A stretch of DNA of 64,000 bases from Streptomyces sp. NRRL WC-3618 (GTDB taxonomy: Bacteria; Actinomycetota; Actinomycetes; Streptomycetales; Streptomycetaceae), in assembly GCF_001280005.1 (NCBI RefSeq), contig NZ_LGDW01000096.1, positions 1 through 64,000 of the forward strand. The letters run 5' to 3'. Each line of letters begins with the position of its first letter. Position 1 is the first letter of the stretch. Positions 44,972 to 53,123 of this stretch are shown piece after piece. The notes below the pieces were generated by a model that was not told where the DNA came from, ran no database searches, and saw only the letters and a program-made list of their open reading frames with translations. Position numbers and translations under genes: made by a program.

Positions 44972-46864
44972 TCAGTGGCCCTGGCAGCAGGAACCGCCCG
45001 ACGCCCGGCCGGCGCCCAGCGTCTTCATGCCCCGCGCCGCCTCGGCCCGGGCCCGGCCCGTGTCCGACTTCGCCTCGTGGACCACGCGTCCGGAGACCAG
45101 GGTGTACTGGACCTTCGTGGCGCGGATCTCCTTCACGGGCACCTTGGTGATGTCCTGGTCGAGGACGACCAGATCGGCCCGTCGGCCCGGCCGAACGGTT
45201 CCCGAGTTCCCGTCGTGCAGTTGGTACGCCGCGCCGGCCGTGTGCATGGCCAGCGACTGGAACCGGGTCAGCGCTTCGCGGGTGTTGAGGGGCGGCTGGT
45301 TCTCCGCGGGGTTGCTGCGGTCGATGGCGGTGGCGATCTGGGTGAAGGGAAGCAGCGGGTCGACGGGCCAGTCCGAGCCGCCGGCCAGCAGGGCCCCCGC
45401 CCTGGCCAGGCTGTGAGCCGGGTACAGGCGCGCGTATCGCTCCGGCCCGACGTAGGGCCGCAGCGCGTCGTTCGTGAACGAGGAGGGCATCGCCCACTGC
45501 AACTGCATGCTCGCCACCACTCCGGCGCGTGCGAAGCGCCGGTAGTCGTCCGGGTGCACCAGCTGGAGGTGGGTGATGGTGTGCCGCCGGGAAGCATGAC
45601 CGTGGTGGGCGACGGCCTCGTAGGCGTTCAGGGCTGTACGGACGGCGCGGTCACCGATGGCGTGGGCGTGCATCTGCCAGCCGTCCGCGTCCAGGGCGCG
45701 TACGAGATCCCGGTAGTCCCTGTCGCTGACGTGCAGGGGACCAAGGTTGTCGGTCGGCCTGCCCTGGGCGTCCAGGTACGGGTCCAGCAGGGCGGCGCTC
45801 TGCGCCGGGAACTCCATCACGCCGTCGAGGAACACCTTGACCGTGGTGAGCCGCAGCCTGGCCGGTCCGGCGAACCGCCCGCGTACGCCGCGCAGGTACT
45901 CGGCCGCCTCCTTGGGCTTCTTGGCGAGTTCCGCGTCGATCACCAGCGCGGGAGTGACGTGCTGCGGCAGCAGCCCCCTGGCCATGAGGTCCGCGTAGGT
46001 CTTGACGGACTCCTCGGCGCTCGAGGCGTCGAGGAAGGACGTGATGCCGGCGGCCAGGAGCATGCCGGCCATCTTGACCTGGGCGGCGAGAATCAGCTCG
46101 GCACTCGGCGCGGGGATCACCCCGGAGACGAGCCCTTGTGCGTCGTCCTTGAGCAGACCGGTCGGTTCCCGGTTGGCGTCCCGGACGATCTGTCCGCCCA
46201 CGGGGTCGGGCGTGTTGCGGTCGATTCCCGCGAGGGCGAGTGCCCTGCTGTTGACGAGGCTGTTGTGGAAGTCGGAGCCCTGTAGGTGGATCGGGCGCCG
46301 GGTGTTGAGCGAGTCGAGGAGCGACTTGTCGCCCACGGTGCCCGCGGGCAGCAGTCCGACGGGGTTCCAGTCGGCCACCTGGAGCCAGCCGTCCGGTTCC
46401 TGCGCCGCCGAGGCGTCCAGCAACTCCTGGAGTTTCGCGCGGAACTGCGGAATCGTCATGCTCACGTTGCCCAGCGACGGATTCAGGGACTGCGCGGCCG
46501 CTCCGAGCGGGTGCATGTGCCCGTCCTGGATGCCCGGCATGACCGTTCCGCCGTCGGCGTCGATGACGACGGTACGGGGGCCGATGCGACGGCAGATGTC
46601 CGTGTTCCTACCGACCGCGAGAACCTTTCCGTCGCTGCCGACGGCCACCGCCTGCGCCGGCGTGTCGCCCCAGGCACCGGTGAACACCCGCCCGTTCAGC
46701 ACGACGGTGGCCACCCGCACCGGCGCGCTCCCGGTCGAGGCCTGGGCGGCGGTACCGGCGCCGGCCACCGTGAGGGCGCCCGCGCCGGCCGCGGCCAGGA
46801 ACGTCCTGCGGTGCAGGGGGCCGACCGCGGGTGTCTCTGAGGTGCCGGGAAGAACAACTGACAT
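44972..46864 (-). CDS. Tat-exported amidohydrolase (YtcJ-like)
   Basis: About 630 aa. The twin-arginine signal (LHRRTFLAAAGAGALTVAGA) directs a folded metalloenzyme out of the cell. The amidohydrolase-3 domain has MPGIQDGHMHPLG (HxH), a VKVFLDGVMEFPAQS region, MHAHAIGDRAVRTAL, and GSDWPVDPLLPF with the final Asp. ATG 46864 is chosen because GAGGAG lies 7 bases upstream. The C-terminus ends GSCCQGH, an unusual Cys-Cys-His tail. It is divergent from a LacI regulator that probably controls it. The substrate is unknown. Confidence 0.88.
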   Translation of the reverse strand: MSVVLPGTSETPAVGPLHRRTFLAAAGAGALTVAGAGTAAQASTGSAPVRVATVVLNGRVFTGAWGDTPAQAVAVGSDGKVLAVGRNTDICRRIGPRTVVIDADGGTVMPGIQDGHMHPLGAAAQSLNPSLGNVSMTIPQFRAKLQELLDASAAQEPDGWLQVADWNPVGLLPAGTVGDKSLLDSLNTRRPIHLQGSDFHNSLVNSRALALAGIDRNTPDPVGGQIVRDANREPTGLLKDDAQGLVSGVIPAPSAELILAAQVKMAGMLLAAGITSFLDASSAEESVKTYADLMARGLLPQHVTPALVIDAELAKKPKEAAEYLRGVRGRFAGPARLRLTTVKVFLDGVMEFPAQSAALLDPYLDAQGRPTDNLGPLHVSDRDYRDLVRALDADGWQMHAHAIGDRAVRTALNAYEAVAHHGHASRRHTITHLQLVHPDDYRRFARAGVVASMQLQWAMPSSFTNDALRPYVGPERYARLYPAHSLARAGALLAGGSDWPVDPLLPFTQIATAIDRSNPAENQPPLNTREALTRFQSLAMHTAGAAYQLHDGNSGTVRPGRRADLVVLDQDITKVPVKEIRATKVQYTLVSGRVVHEAKSDTGRARAEAARGMKTLGAGRASGGSCCQGH

Positions 46865-46922
46865 CCGATAACTCCTCACCCGGCGGCCGTCCAGGGCCGC
46901 CGATGCCGGGTACGCTCCGCGA

Positions 46923-46969
46923 TTAAGGTCTTAACCACAAGCCGTCACAGGGCTGTTGGGAAGCAACAG
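46923..46969. promoter_or_regulatory. candidate operators between amidohydrolase and LacI regulator
   Basis: TTAAG-GT-CTTAA (46923-46934) and CTGTTG-GGAAG-CAACAG (46953-46969) are inverted repeats in the 122-base divergent promoter region. Either could bind the adjacent LacI-type protein; neither has the central CG usual for that family. Confidence 0.4.
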
Positions 46970-46986
46970 GCACTGTTGGGGTATTC

Positions 46987-48039
46987 ATGAGAAGTTCGCG
47001 TGTCTGGCAACGCCCCACGCTCGACGCCGTGGCCGCGCGGGCCGGCGTCTCCACGGCCACGGTGTCGAACGCGCTCAACGGCACCGGGCGGCTGTCCGAG
47101 ACGACCAGGCAGCGCGTGCTCACCTCGGCACGCGAACTCGGCTACACGCCGGCCAGCACGGCCCGTGCGGTGGCCCGCGGCGGCACCGGAGTACTCGGGC
47201 TGACCATGACGACGTACGGCGATCTTCCCGTCGCCTACACCGAGATCCCGTACTACGCGCAGTTGGCGCTCAGCGGCATCGCCGCAGCCCATGAGCGCGG
47301 TTACCTGCTCATGGTGATGCCGAGTTCGCTGTCACCGTGGACGTGGCTCAACACGCCGATGGACGGCGTCATCCACGTCGATCCGCGCGCCGACGACCCG
47401 GTGCGTTCCCTGCTGCGGCAACGCGGCATCCCCATGGTCTGCGACGGCCGACCGCCCCAGCCGCACTGGTGCGACGCGTGGGTCGACACCGACTACGACG
47501 CGGGCCTGCGCCTCCTGCTGGGCCATCTCACCGAAGCCGGCGCCCGGCGGATCGGGCTCTCTCTGCCGCTGCACGACATCGAGTACCCGCACCAGATCGA
47601 ACGCGCCTACGCGACCTGGTGCGCCGAACGCGACCTGCCCGTCCTCGTCGAGGAGTACGCCTCGCTGCCCGACTACTTCACGGCTGAACGGGACGCGGTC
47701 GGCCGACTGCTCAGCCGCGATCCACGACCGGACGCGGTCATCGGCGTCTACTCCGACTCCGGTCACAACATCCTCGCCACCGCCCGGCAGCACGGGCTTC
47801 GGGTGCCGACGGATCTTCTGGTGGCGTGTATCAGTGAGGACTCGGACTACGCGACGACGGCGCCGCCCGTCACCACGCTCAGCCTCCGCCCGGACCAGGT
47901 GGGCAACGAAGCGGTGGATCTGCTGATCGCTCTCATCAACGCCCGCGGCGGCATGGAGCGCCACCGGCTCGTGCAGCCGGTCCTGCACCCTCGCCGCTCC
48001 ACACGACGGCCGGTACAGCGAGGGAACGGCACACCCTGA
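46987..48039 (+). CDS. LacI-family transcriptional regulator
   Basis: A 350-aa regulator. The N-terminal HTH and hinge helix (LDAVAARAGVSTATVSNALN, GRLSETTRQRVLTSARELGY) are followed by a periplasmic-binding-protein-like effector domain with GVIHVDPRADDP, DAVIGVYSDSGHNIL and a C-terminal QVGNEAVDLLIALI. It binds a small ligand, likely a substrate or product of the divergent Tat amidohydrolase, and represses that gene and itself. The 3' end is convergent with the SnoaL lipoprotein gene (33-base gap). Confidence 0.9.
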   Translation: MRSSRVWQRPTLDAVAARAGVSTATVSNALNGTGRLSETTRQRVLTSARELGYTPASTARAVARGGTGVLGLTMTTYGDLPVAYTEIPYYAQLALSGIAAAHERGYLLMVMPSSLSPWTWLNTPMDGVIHVDPRADDPVRSLLRQRGIPMVCDGRPPQPHWCDAWVDTDYDAGLRLLLGHLTEAGARRIGLSLPLHDIEYPHQIERAYATWCAERDLPVLVEEYASLPDYFTAERDAVGRLLSRDPRPDAVIGVYSDSGHNILATARQHGLRVPTDLLVACISEDSDYATTAPPVTTLSLRPDQVGNEAVDLLIALINARGGMERHRLVQPVLHPRRSTRRPVQRGNGTP

Positions 48040-48071
48040 CCGCCGGGGACGTGGTTGCTGGTCCGGCCGGG

Positions 48072-48986
48072 CTACTGTCCGTCGGCGGCGATGTCCCAGT
48101 GCTCGATGATCTTTCCGTCGACCACGCGGAAGATGTCCGCGACGACGTAGTCGGAGCTGAAGACCCACACCAGGTCCCCGTCGGCGAGGGTGTTGCCGAA
48201 CCGGGTCCCTCCACCCTCGGTGGATGAGGCGCTTCCGTCAGGGGTGCTGCTCGGCGAGGGGGCGCCCTGAGCGCCCGGCTGCAGGAACTGCTTCAGCGGA
48301 GCTGTCCCGTTCGCGACCATCGGGTTGTGCTGGTAGTACCGGGGATCCCAGCTCTTGTCGATCACCGTGGCGTCACCGTCGGAGAGCTTGCGATACGCGT
48401 CGACCGCGAACGTCCGGTTCTTCTCCTCCTGTTCCTCGGACGGGGTCGGCGCCCCCTTCGGGTACCGGTAGACGTCGCTGAACAGCGAGTTCCCGCTGGC
48501 CGTCTTCGCCGGCACGGTCTGCGTGATGCCCCAGTGCTCGACGACCCTGCCGTTGCTGACCCGGTACAGGTCGGCCTTCGCCTGGCCGGTCGCCTCGTTC
48601 GCCGGGGTGGCCGACGCCTGCCAGTGCACGGCCACCAGGTCCCGGTCGGCGGCCACGCGCCTGACGGTCGCCACCGCACCCGGAATCTCCGCCTTGACGT
48701 GCTCGAACTCCTCGATCTGCCCGTCGACTCCGCCGGGCACCGACTTGTCGTGCTGCACGAAGTCGGTGCCGACGAGCTCCTTCACCACATCGGGCTTGTC
48801 CTTGTTGAACGCCTCCGAGTACAGGCGCAGAACGAGCGCCTTGTTCCGCTCCTCGGAGGCTGACGACGAGCCGGCCGCGGAGGACGTGGTCGACGGGTCA
48901 GCCGGGGCACTGCCGGACGCGCTGCCACAGGCGGTCGCGAAGCAGGCCACGGCGGCAATCCAGGGCAGAGTCTTCCGGTATCTCAC
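48072..48986 (-). CDS. lipoprotein with two SnoaL-like domains
   Basis: A 304-aa protein. Its lipoprotein signal is LPWIAAVACFATACGSASGS (Cys20). After a Ser-rich linker come two NTF2/SnoaL-like folds in tandem: residues about 45-160 (VLRLYSEAFNKDKPDVVKEL, ADLYRVSNGRVVEHWGI) and about 190-303 (AVDAYRKLSDGDATVIDKSW, ADIFRVVDGKIIEHWDIAAD). Both domains end with the same VxEHW element. SnoaL-like pockets bind or isomerise small molecules; on the outer membrane face it may be a binding protein or epimerase. No partner genes adjoin it. Confidence 0.82.
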   Translation of the reverse strand: MRYRKTLPWIAAVACFATACGSASGSAPADPSTTSSAAGSSSASEERNKALVLRLYSEAFNKDKPDVVKELVGTDFVQHDKSVPGGVDGQIEEFEHVKAEIPGAVATVRRVAADRDLVAVHWQASATPANEATGQAKADLYRVSNGRVVEHWGITQTVPAKTASGNSLFSDVYRYPKGAPTPSEEQEEKNRTFAVDAYRKLSDGDATVIDKSWDPRYYQHNPMVANGTAPLKQFLQPGAQGAPSPSSTPDGSASSTEGGGTRFGNTLADGDLVWVFSSDYVVADIFRVVDGKIIEHWDIAADGQ

Positions 48987-49283
48987 TGGGTTCTCCTGTG
49001 TACGGTCAGATGCTCGATGCTGGTACTACGGGTGTTGACCTCGCGCTTCACCTTCTGCGCCTGCTCCCCGTAGTCCCGGCGGGCATCTCCATCACATCGC
49101 GGCTGCTCGCGGCATTCACTCCGCCGACCGGCGGGACCACCCCCGCCGACAGGCGGCGCCGACCATCCGAAAGTGGGAGGCGCGGCGTCCCCGTACGGCC
49201 CGCCGGGTCCTCGAACGGTGCGGTGAGCAGGCTCGCGTGGCAGGGATGTACGAGTTCCGCGTCGGCCCCGGTCTTCGCCGCAG

Positions 49284-50276
49284 TCATCCGCACGTGCGGA
49301 GCCGGGTGACGGCCTCGGCGAGCATGCGGCGGCAGAACGCGAGGTGTTCGGGGCCGAAGCCGCGGGGACCGCACTCGACGACCAGCAGCAGGCCCAGGTA
49401 GAGCTGGTAGAGGGCCAGCCGGTGCTGGAAGGCCGGGCCGAAGTCGAGGTTGCCGCCCGCCTCGGTGTAGCCGGCGACGAGGTCGCTGTCCGGGCCGACG
49501 TCGCCGCCGAAGGCGAGCGAGATCAGTTCGGCGGCCGGATCGCCCCAGAACGCCCGCTCGTGGTCGATGAGTCCGGTGATCCGCGCGTGCGTCCCGTCGT
49601 CGGTGGGGTCGATGAAGATGTTGCCCGGCCACAGATCGAAGTGGACCAGCCTGGGTTCCGTGACCTCGTCGAGGGCGTGGCCTCCCTCGCTGACGAGCCT
49701 TCGGATGTCGGCGGGCGGCACATCCAGCGGGGACCGCCAGCGCTCGGCGTCCTCCAGGAGCGCCTCGACCATCGCGGTGAACGCCGTCCGCCAGTCGGTG
49801 GTGCGGAGCCCGGACTGCGCGGCCGGGTAGCCGAATTGGCCGTCCTCGGGTGCCAGGGTGTGCAGGCGGGCGGTGATCGCGCCCAGTTCGCGGCGCGTCG
49901 CCGCCTCAGCCGGGCGGGTCAGGCGGTCGGCGACCTTGTCCCACCCGGCGCCCTCGATGACCGAGAGGACGAGGAACTCCTCCCCCGCGTAGAGCAGTTC
50001 CGGAGTCGGCACCGCGCCGTCGGGAAGCTCGGCCATGCGTCGATAGACCATGGCCTCCGTCCCGAGGATGCCGCGCTCGTAGCGCAGGACAGCGGCCCCG
50101 GACGGCGGGGCGAGTTTGACGACTGCGGGCCGGCCGTCGTCGAGCAGGACGCGGTAGACGGCGCTGAACCAGCCGTCGGACAGTTCGCTCTCCACCCGGC
50201 ATCCGACTCCGGTGCCGGCGCGCAGCAGGGCGTCCAGCTGGTCGGGGGGCAGGTGTCGCTTGGTCTGGCTGTGCAT
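49284..50276 (-). CDS. phosphotransferase (APH/choline-kinase fold)
   Basis: A 330-aa kinase-fold protein. An ATP-binding N-lobe carries the catalytic Lys in PAVVKLAPPSG. The Brenner motif is LVHFDLWPGNIFID (catalytic Asp, Mg-binding Asn), and the metal-binding LIDHERAFWGDPAAEL follows. Relatives phosphorylate aminoglycosides, homoserine or sugars; the substrate is unclear. ATG 50276 is chosen as the start of the conserved part; the frame upstream runs through a tandem repeat and is not credible as protein. A weak GAAAG is upstream. Confidence 0.83.
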   Translation of the reverse strand: MHSQTKRHLPPDQLDALLRAGTGVGCRVESELSDGWFSAVYRVLLDDGRPAVVKLAPPSGAAVLRYERGILGTEAMVYRRMAELPDGAVPTPELLYAGEEFLVLSVIEGAGWDKVADRLTRPAEAATRRELGAITARLHTLAPEDGQFGYPAAQSGLRTTDWRTAFTAMVEALLEDAERWRSPLDVPPADIRRLVSEGGHALDEVTEPRLVHFDLWPGNIFIDPTDDGTHARITGLIDHERAFWGDPAAELISLAFGGDVGPDSDLVAGYTEAGGNLDFGPAFQHRLALYQLYLGLLLVVECGPRGFGPEHLAFCRRMLAEAVTRLRTCG

Positions 50277-50397
50277 GGCGGCATGCTTTCGGGTCGTGGG
50301 CGTTCTGCGGGCGTGTGCGTGAGGTCGGCGGCGGTGAACCGCCCTGAGGGCACTGGCCCGATGGTGGTGGCCGCCAGTTGGCCACAGCCGGGCGATG

Positions 50398-50457
50398 GGT
50401 AGGTGACCGAGGGGTAGGTGACCGAGGGGTAGATGTCCGAGGGGTAGATGTCCGAGG
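50398..50457. repeat. 15-bp tandem repeat, four copies
   Basis: The units are GGGTAGGTGACCGAG twice, then GGGTAGATGTCCGAG twice. The two variants differ at two positions, suggesting stepwise duplication. The array lies between the phosphotransferase start and the ThuA promoter and may vary in copy number. Confidence 0.8.
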
Positions 50458-50461
50458 GAGG

Positions 50462-50598
50462 GGTGAAGCGCATCGACGCTGCCATCACCCGTGGTAGGCG
50501 TCAATATTCTGGGGAAAAGAAAGTTTCTCTGTGTTCGCCCCCTTGTTTCCATGGAAATCTATCGTTAATTTCCTTATCCAGGTGAAGCGCTTCGACGC
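50462..50598. promoter_or_regulatory. paired LacI-type operators flanking the ThuA promoter
   Basis: GGTGAAGCGCATCGACGC (50462-50479) and GGTGAAGCGCTTCGACGC (50581-50598) match at 17 of 18 bases and are 119 bases apart. The second contains the perfect palindrome GAAGCGCTTC (50584-50593), the CG-centred form typical of LacI/GalR-family operators in Streptomyces. Two sites about 11 helical turns apart would permit DNA looping. Confidence 0.6.
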
Positions 50599-50622
50599 CC
50601 GACCGTGACCAGTTGGGATCCG

Positions 50623-51285
50623 ATGACATCAGCCAAGCACGCACTGGTCGTCCGTGGCGGCTGGGACGGACACGTCCCCGTGGCCGCCACCGACCGCTAC
50701 GTCTCCGCACTCGAGGCGGACGGCTACGTGGTGACCGTCTCCGACACCCTCGACAGCTACCTCGACGAGGAACTGCTCGCCGCCACCGATCTGGTGGTGC
50801 AGTGCTGGACCATGGGAGAGATCACCGGCCCGCAGACGGAGGGCCTGTGCCGGGCCGTCCTCGCGGGCACCGGTCTGGCCGGCTGGCACGGCGGCATCAT
50901 CGACGCGTTCCGCGCCGAGACCCGCTACCAGCTGCTGACTGGCGGTCAATTCGTCTACCACCCAAGGGAGTTCACCACTTACCAGGTGCACCCCGTACCG
51001 GCGAAGGCCGACCATCCGGTGATGTCCGGCATCGGACCCTTCACCGTGACCACCGAGCAGTACTACCTTCACGTGGACCCGGCGATCGAGGTGCTCGCCG
51101 TCACCGAGTACGGCCCCGACCCCGACCATCCCGAGCTCCTCGGCACGTCGGTGCCGGTCACCTGGACCCGACTCTGGGGCGTCGGCCGGGTGTTCGTCAC
51201 CACGGTCGGACACAGCCTCGCCGACCTGGAGGTTCCCGAGGTCGACGCGATGATCAGGAGGGGCATGGCATGGGCGACGCGCTGA
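50623..51285 (+). CDS. ThuA domain protein
   Basis: A 220-aa protein of the ThuA (glutamine-amidotransferase-like fold) family: HALVVRGGWDGHVPVAATDR, LVVQCWTMGEITGPQTEGL, GLAGWHGGIIDAFRAET, HPVMSGIGPFTVTTEQYYLH and TRLWGVGRVFVTTVGHS. ThuA proteins act in trehalose/sucrose-type disaccharide use. The start could be GTG 50605 or ATG 50623; 50623 is preferred. It overlaps the next dehydrogenase gene by 16 bases, so the two are an operon. The upstream LacI-type operators suit sugar control. Confidence 0.87.
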   Translation: MTSAKHALVVRGGWDGHVPVAATDRYVSALEADGYVVTVSDTLDSYLDEELLAATDLVVQCWTMGEITGPQTEGLCRAVLAGTGLAGWHGGIIDAFRAETRYQLLTGGQFVYHPREFTTYQVHPVPAKADHPVMSGIGPFTVTTEQYYLHVDPAIEVLAVTEYGPDPDHPELLGTSVPVTWTRLWGVGRVFVTTVGHSLADLEVPEVDAMIRRGMAWATR

Positions 51286-52388
51286 AGGACCGGTCACCGC
51301 TGCGCATCGGGGTGGTCGGCGCCGGACAGATCAGCGGGGCGTATCTGCGTACCCTGCCCGCTCTGCCGCATCTGTCCGTCACCGCGGTCGCCGACCTGGA
51401 CGAGACCCGCGCCGCCGCCGTCGCCGCCACGGTCCCCGGCGCCCGTGTCACCACCCCGGAGAAGCTGTACGCGGCCGAGGACGTCGATCTCGTCCTCAAC
51501 CTGACCGTCCCCGCGGCGCACGCCGAGGTGGCCCATGCCGCGATCACCGCGGGCAAACACGTGTACGGAGAGAAGCCGCTGGCCGCCACCACCGAGGAGG
51601 CGCGGGCCGTCCTCGAGGCGGCCGACGCCGCGGGTGTGCGCGTGGGCTGCGCGCCGGATACGGTCCTCGGCACCGGCGTGCAGTCGGCCCGCGCGGTCCT
51701 GGACGCCGACGAGATAGGTACGCCCGTCGCCGCCACCGCCTTCATGGTCGTACCCGGCCACGAGTCGTGGCACCCGGCCCCGGAGTTCTACTACCGGCCG
51801 GGCGGCGGCCCACTGTTCGACATGGGCCCGTACTACCTCACCACCCTGGTCACGCTGCTCGGTCCGGTGCGCGCGGTGGTCGGCATGGCGTCCACCGCGC
51901 GCCGCGTACGCACCATCGTCAGCGGCCCGCGAGCCGGCACCGAGTTCCCGGTGGAGGTGGCCACTCACGTCACCGGCGTCCTGGAACACGAGAGCGGGGC
52001 GCTGTCCACCCTGGTGATGTCGTTCGACGTCTGGGCGGGTGTCCTGCCGCGCATCGAGGTGTACGGCACCGGCGGCTCGTTGTCCGTCCCCGATCCCAAC
52101 GGCTTCGACGGTCCAGTGCGGGTCTTCCGGGCCGGGGCCGGGCACTGGGAGGACGTTCCCGTACGGGGTGGCTACGCGGGGGCCGATCGCGGCTACGGGA
52201 TCGCGGACCTCGCCCGCGCCCTCGCCACCGGCACCCCGCACCGGGCGAACGGCCAACTCGCCTACCACATACTGGAGATCATGGAGTCCCTGCTCACCGC
52301 GGCCGAGCACGGGCGGGCCGTCACCGTCGGCAGCGGCTGCGGGCGGCCCGCCGCCGTTCCCGTGGACGCGCGGCCCGAAACCGAGTGA
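51270..52388 (+). CDS. Gfo/Idh/MocA-family oxidoreductase
   Basis: A 372-aa NAD(P)-dependent sugar or inositol dehydrogenase. The Rossmann motif is RIGVVGAGQISGAYL, the family motif is HVYGEKPLAATTEEA, and the C-terminal alpha/beta domain contains PEFYYRPGGGPLFDMGPYYL, with the conserved Asp used in catalysis. ATG 51270 overlaps the ThuA gene by 16 bases and has AGGAGGGG upstream inside it. With ThuA it probably oxidises and processes a 3-keto-sugar or disaccharide. Confidence 0.9.
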   Translation: MGDALKDRSPLRIGVVGAGQISGAYLRTLPALPHLSVTAVADLDETRAAAVAATVPGARVTTPEKLYAAEDVDLVLNLTVPAAHAEVAHAAITAGKHVYGEKPLAATTEEARAVLEAADAAGVRVGCAPDTVLGTGVQSARAVLDADEIGTPVAATAFMVVPGHESWHPAPEFYYRPGGGPLFDMGPYYLTTLVTLLGPVRAVVGMASTARRVRTIVSGPRAGTEFPVEVATHVTGVLEHESGALSTLVMSFDVWAGVLPRIEVYGTGGSLSVPDPNGFDGPVRVFRAGAGHWEDVPVRGGYAGADRGYGIADLARALATGTPHRANGQLAYHILEIMESLLTAAEHGRAVTVGSGCGRPAAVPVDARPETE

Positions 52389-52513
52389 GCCGACCAGGGG
52401 ACGCGCCTCGCCATGATGCCGGGCGGCGGCCCGGGTGGGCCCGCCGCTGACGACCGTACGTCGGCTGCTGAGCCAACCCACCGCAGTCGCAACGGAGTTG
52501 GGCGGAGGCCGGC

Positions 52514-53077
52514 CTAGACGGGCGTCGACGCCGAAGGGACGAACGGTGCTCCGTGTCCCGGCACGATGAGCGCCGGGCCGAGGGCCAGGACCTTCTCCCT
52601 GGCCGCCCGCAGTTGCTCGCGGTCGGGGGCGAAGGGGTCGTCGGCCGGTCCGTCGGCGGTCCACCACAGGTGGGTCAGGACCACCAGGCCCTCGGTGGCC
52701 GTGACCAGGGTGCTGACGTCCTCCGCCGTGTGGCCGGGGGTCGTCATGAGCGTGATCGACGGGGAGAGCCGGTATCCGTCGGCGCTCCGGTCCTCCCAGA
52801 TGTCGTCCTGGTAGATGGCCATGTGGTCGTGGAAGCGGGCTTCGGGGAACAGGGCGGCGTTCAGCGTGTGGTCCGGGTGGTGGTGACTGAAGATCACGTC
52901 GGTGACGTCCTCGGGACTCAGCCCGTGAGGCGTGAGGGGGTCCAGGATGAGCCGGCGGTCCGCGACCATGCCGGGGTCGACGATCGCGACCGTCTCGCCG
53001 TCGATGAGCAGGGTGACGGTGCCGGCCACCCGCTCGTCGGCGTAGCCGGTGGTCAGGACATGGAAGGCTGCGGTCAT
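52514..53077 (-). CDS. MBL-fold metallo-hydrolase (MBLAC1-like)
   Basis: A 187-aa metallo-beta-lactamase-fold enzyme. It has IFSHHHPDHTLNAALFP (HxHxDH), TTPGHTAEDVSTLV and VLTHLWWTADGPADDP, ending with VPGHGAPFVPS. ATG 53077 is set by AGGAG 8 bases upstream; a longer in-frame extension overlaps the TetR gene end and lacks support. It follows the TetR gene by 46 bases and is probably co-transcribed. The pair is divergent from the amidohydrolase-permease unit. Confidence 0.85.
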   Translation of the reverse strand: MTAAFHVLTTGYADERVAGTVTLLIDGETVAIVDPGMVADRRLILDPLTPHGLSPEDVTDVIFSHHHPDHTLNAALFPEARFHDHMAIYQDDIWEDRSADGYRLSPSITLMTTPGHTAEDVSTLVTATEGLVVLTHLWWTADGPADDPFAPDREQLRAAREKVLALGPALIVPGHGAPFVPSASTPV

Positions 53078-53123
53078 GCGGGGGGCTCCTCGGGTGAAGG
53101 GTGTCGGGGGCCGTGCGAACCGG

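Larger units (their letters stand above)
50277..50622. other. 346-base divergent regulatory region
   Basis: Between the phosphotransferase (-) and the ThuA operon (+). It contains a four-copy 15-bp tandem repeat (50398-50457), two LacI-type operator-like sites (50462-50479 and 50581-50598), and between them an unusually AT-rich stretch (about 50495-50580) that should hold the ThuA promoter. Confidence 0.6.

Noticed and set aside
48987..49283. Small plus-strand frame (about 100 aa) between the SnoaL lipoprotein and the phosphotransferase
   Set aside because: No ribosome site and a composition like random high-GC sequence; nothing supportable seen in this gap.
50398..50457. Possible CRISPR-like array
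   Set aside because: The 15-bp units are directly adjacent with no spacers and no cas genes are present; it is a plain tandem repeat.
49284..50552. Longer phosphotransferase starting at 50552
   Set aside because: The extra 92 residues run through the 15-bp repeat (LPLGH repeats) and the AT-rich promoter region; the family domain starts just after ATG 50276.
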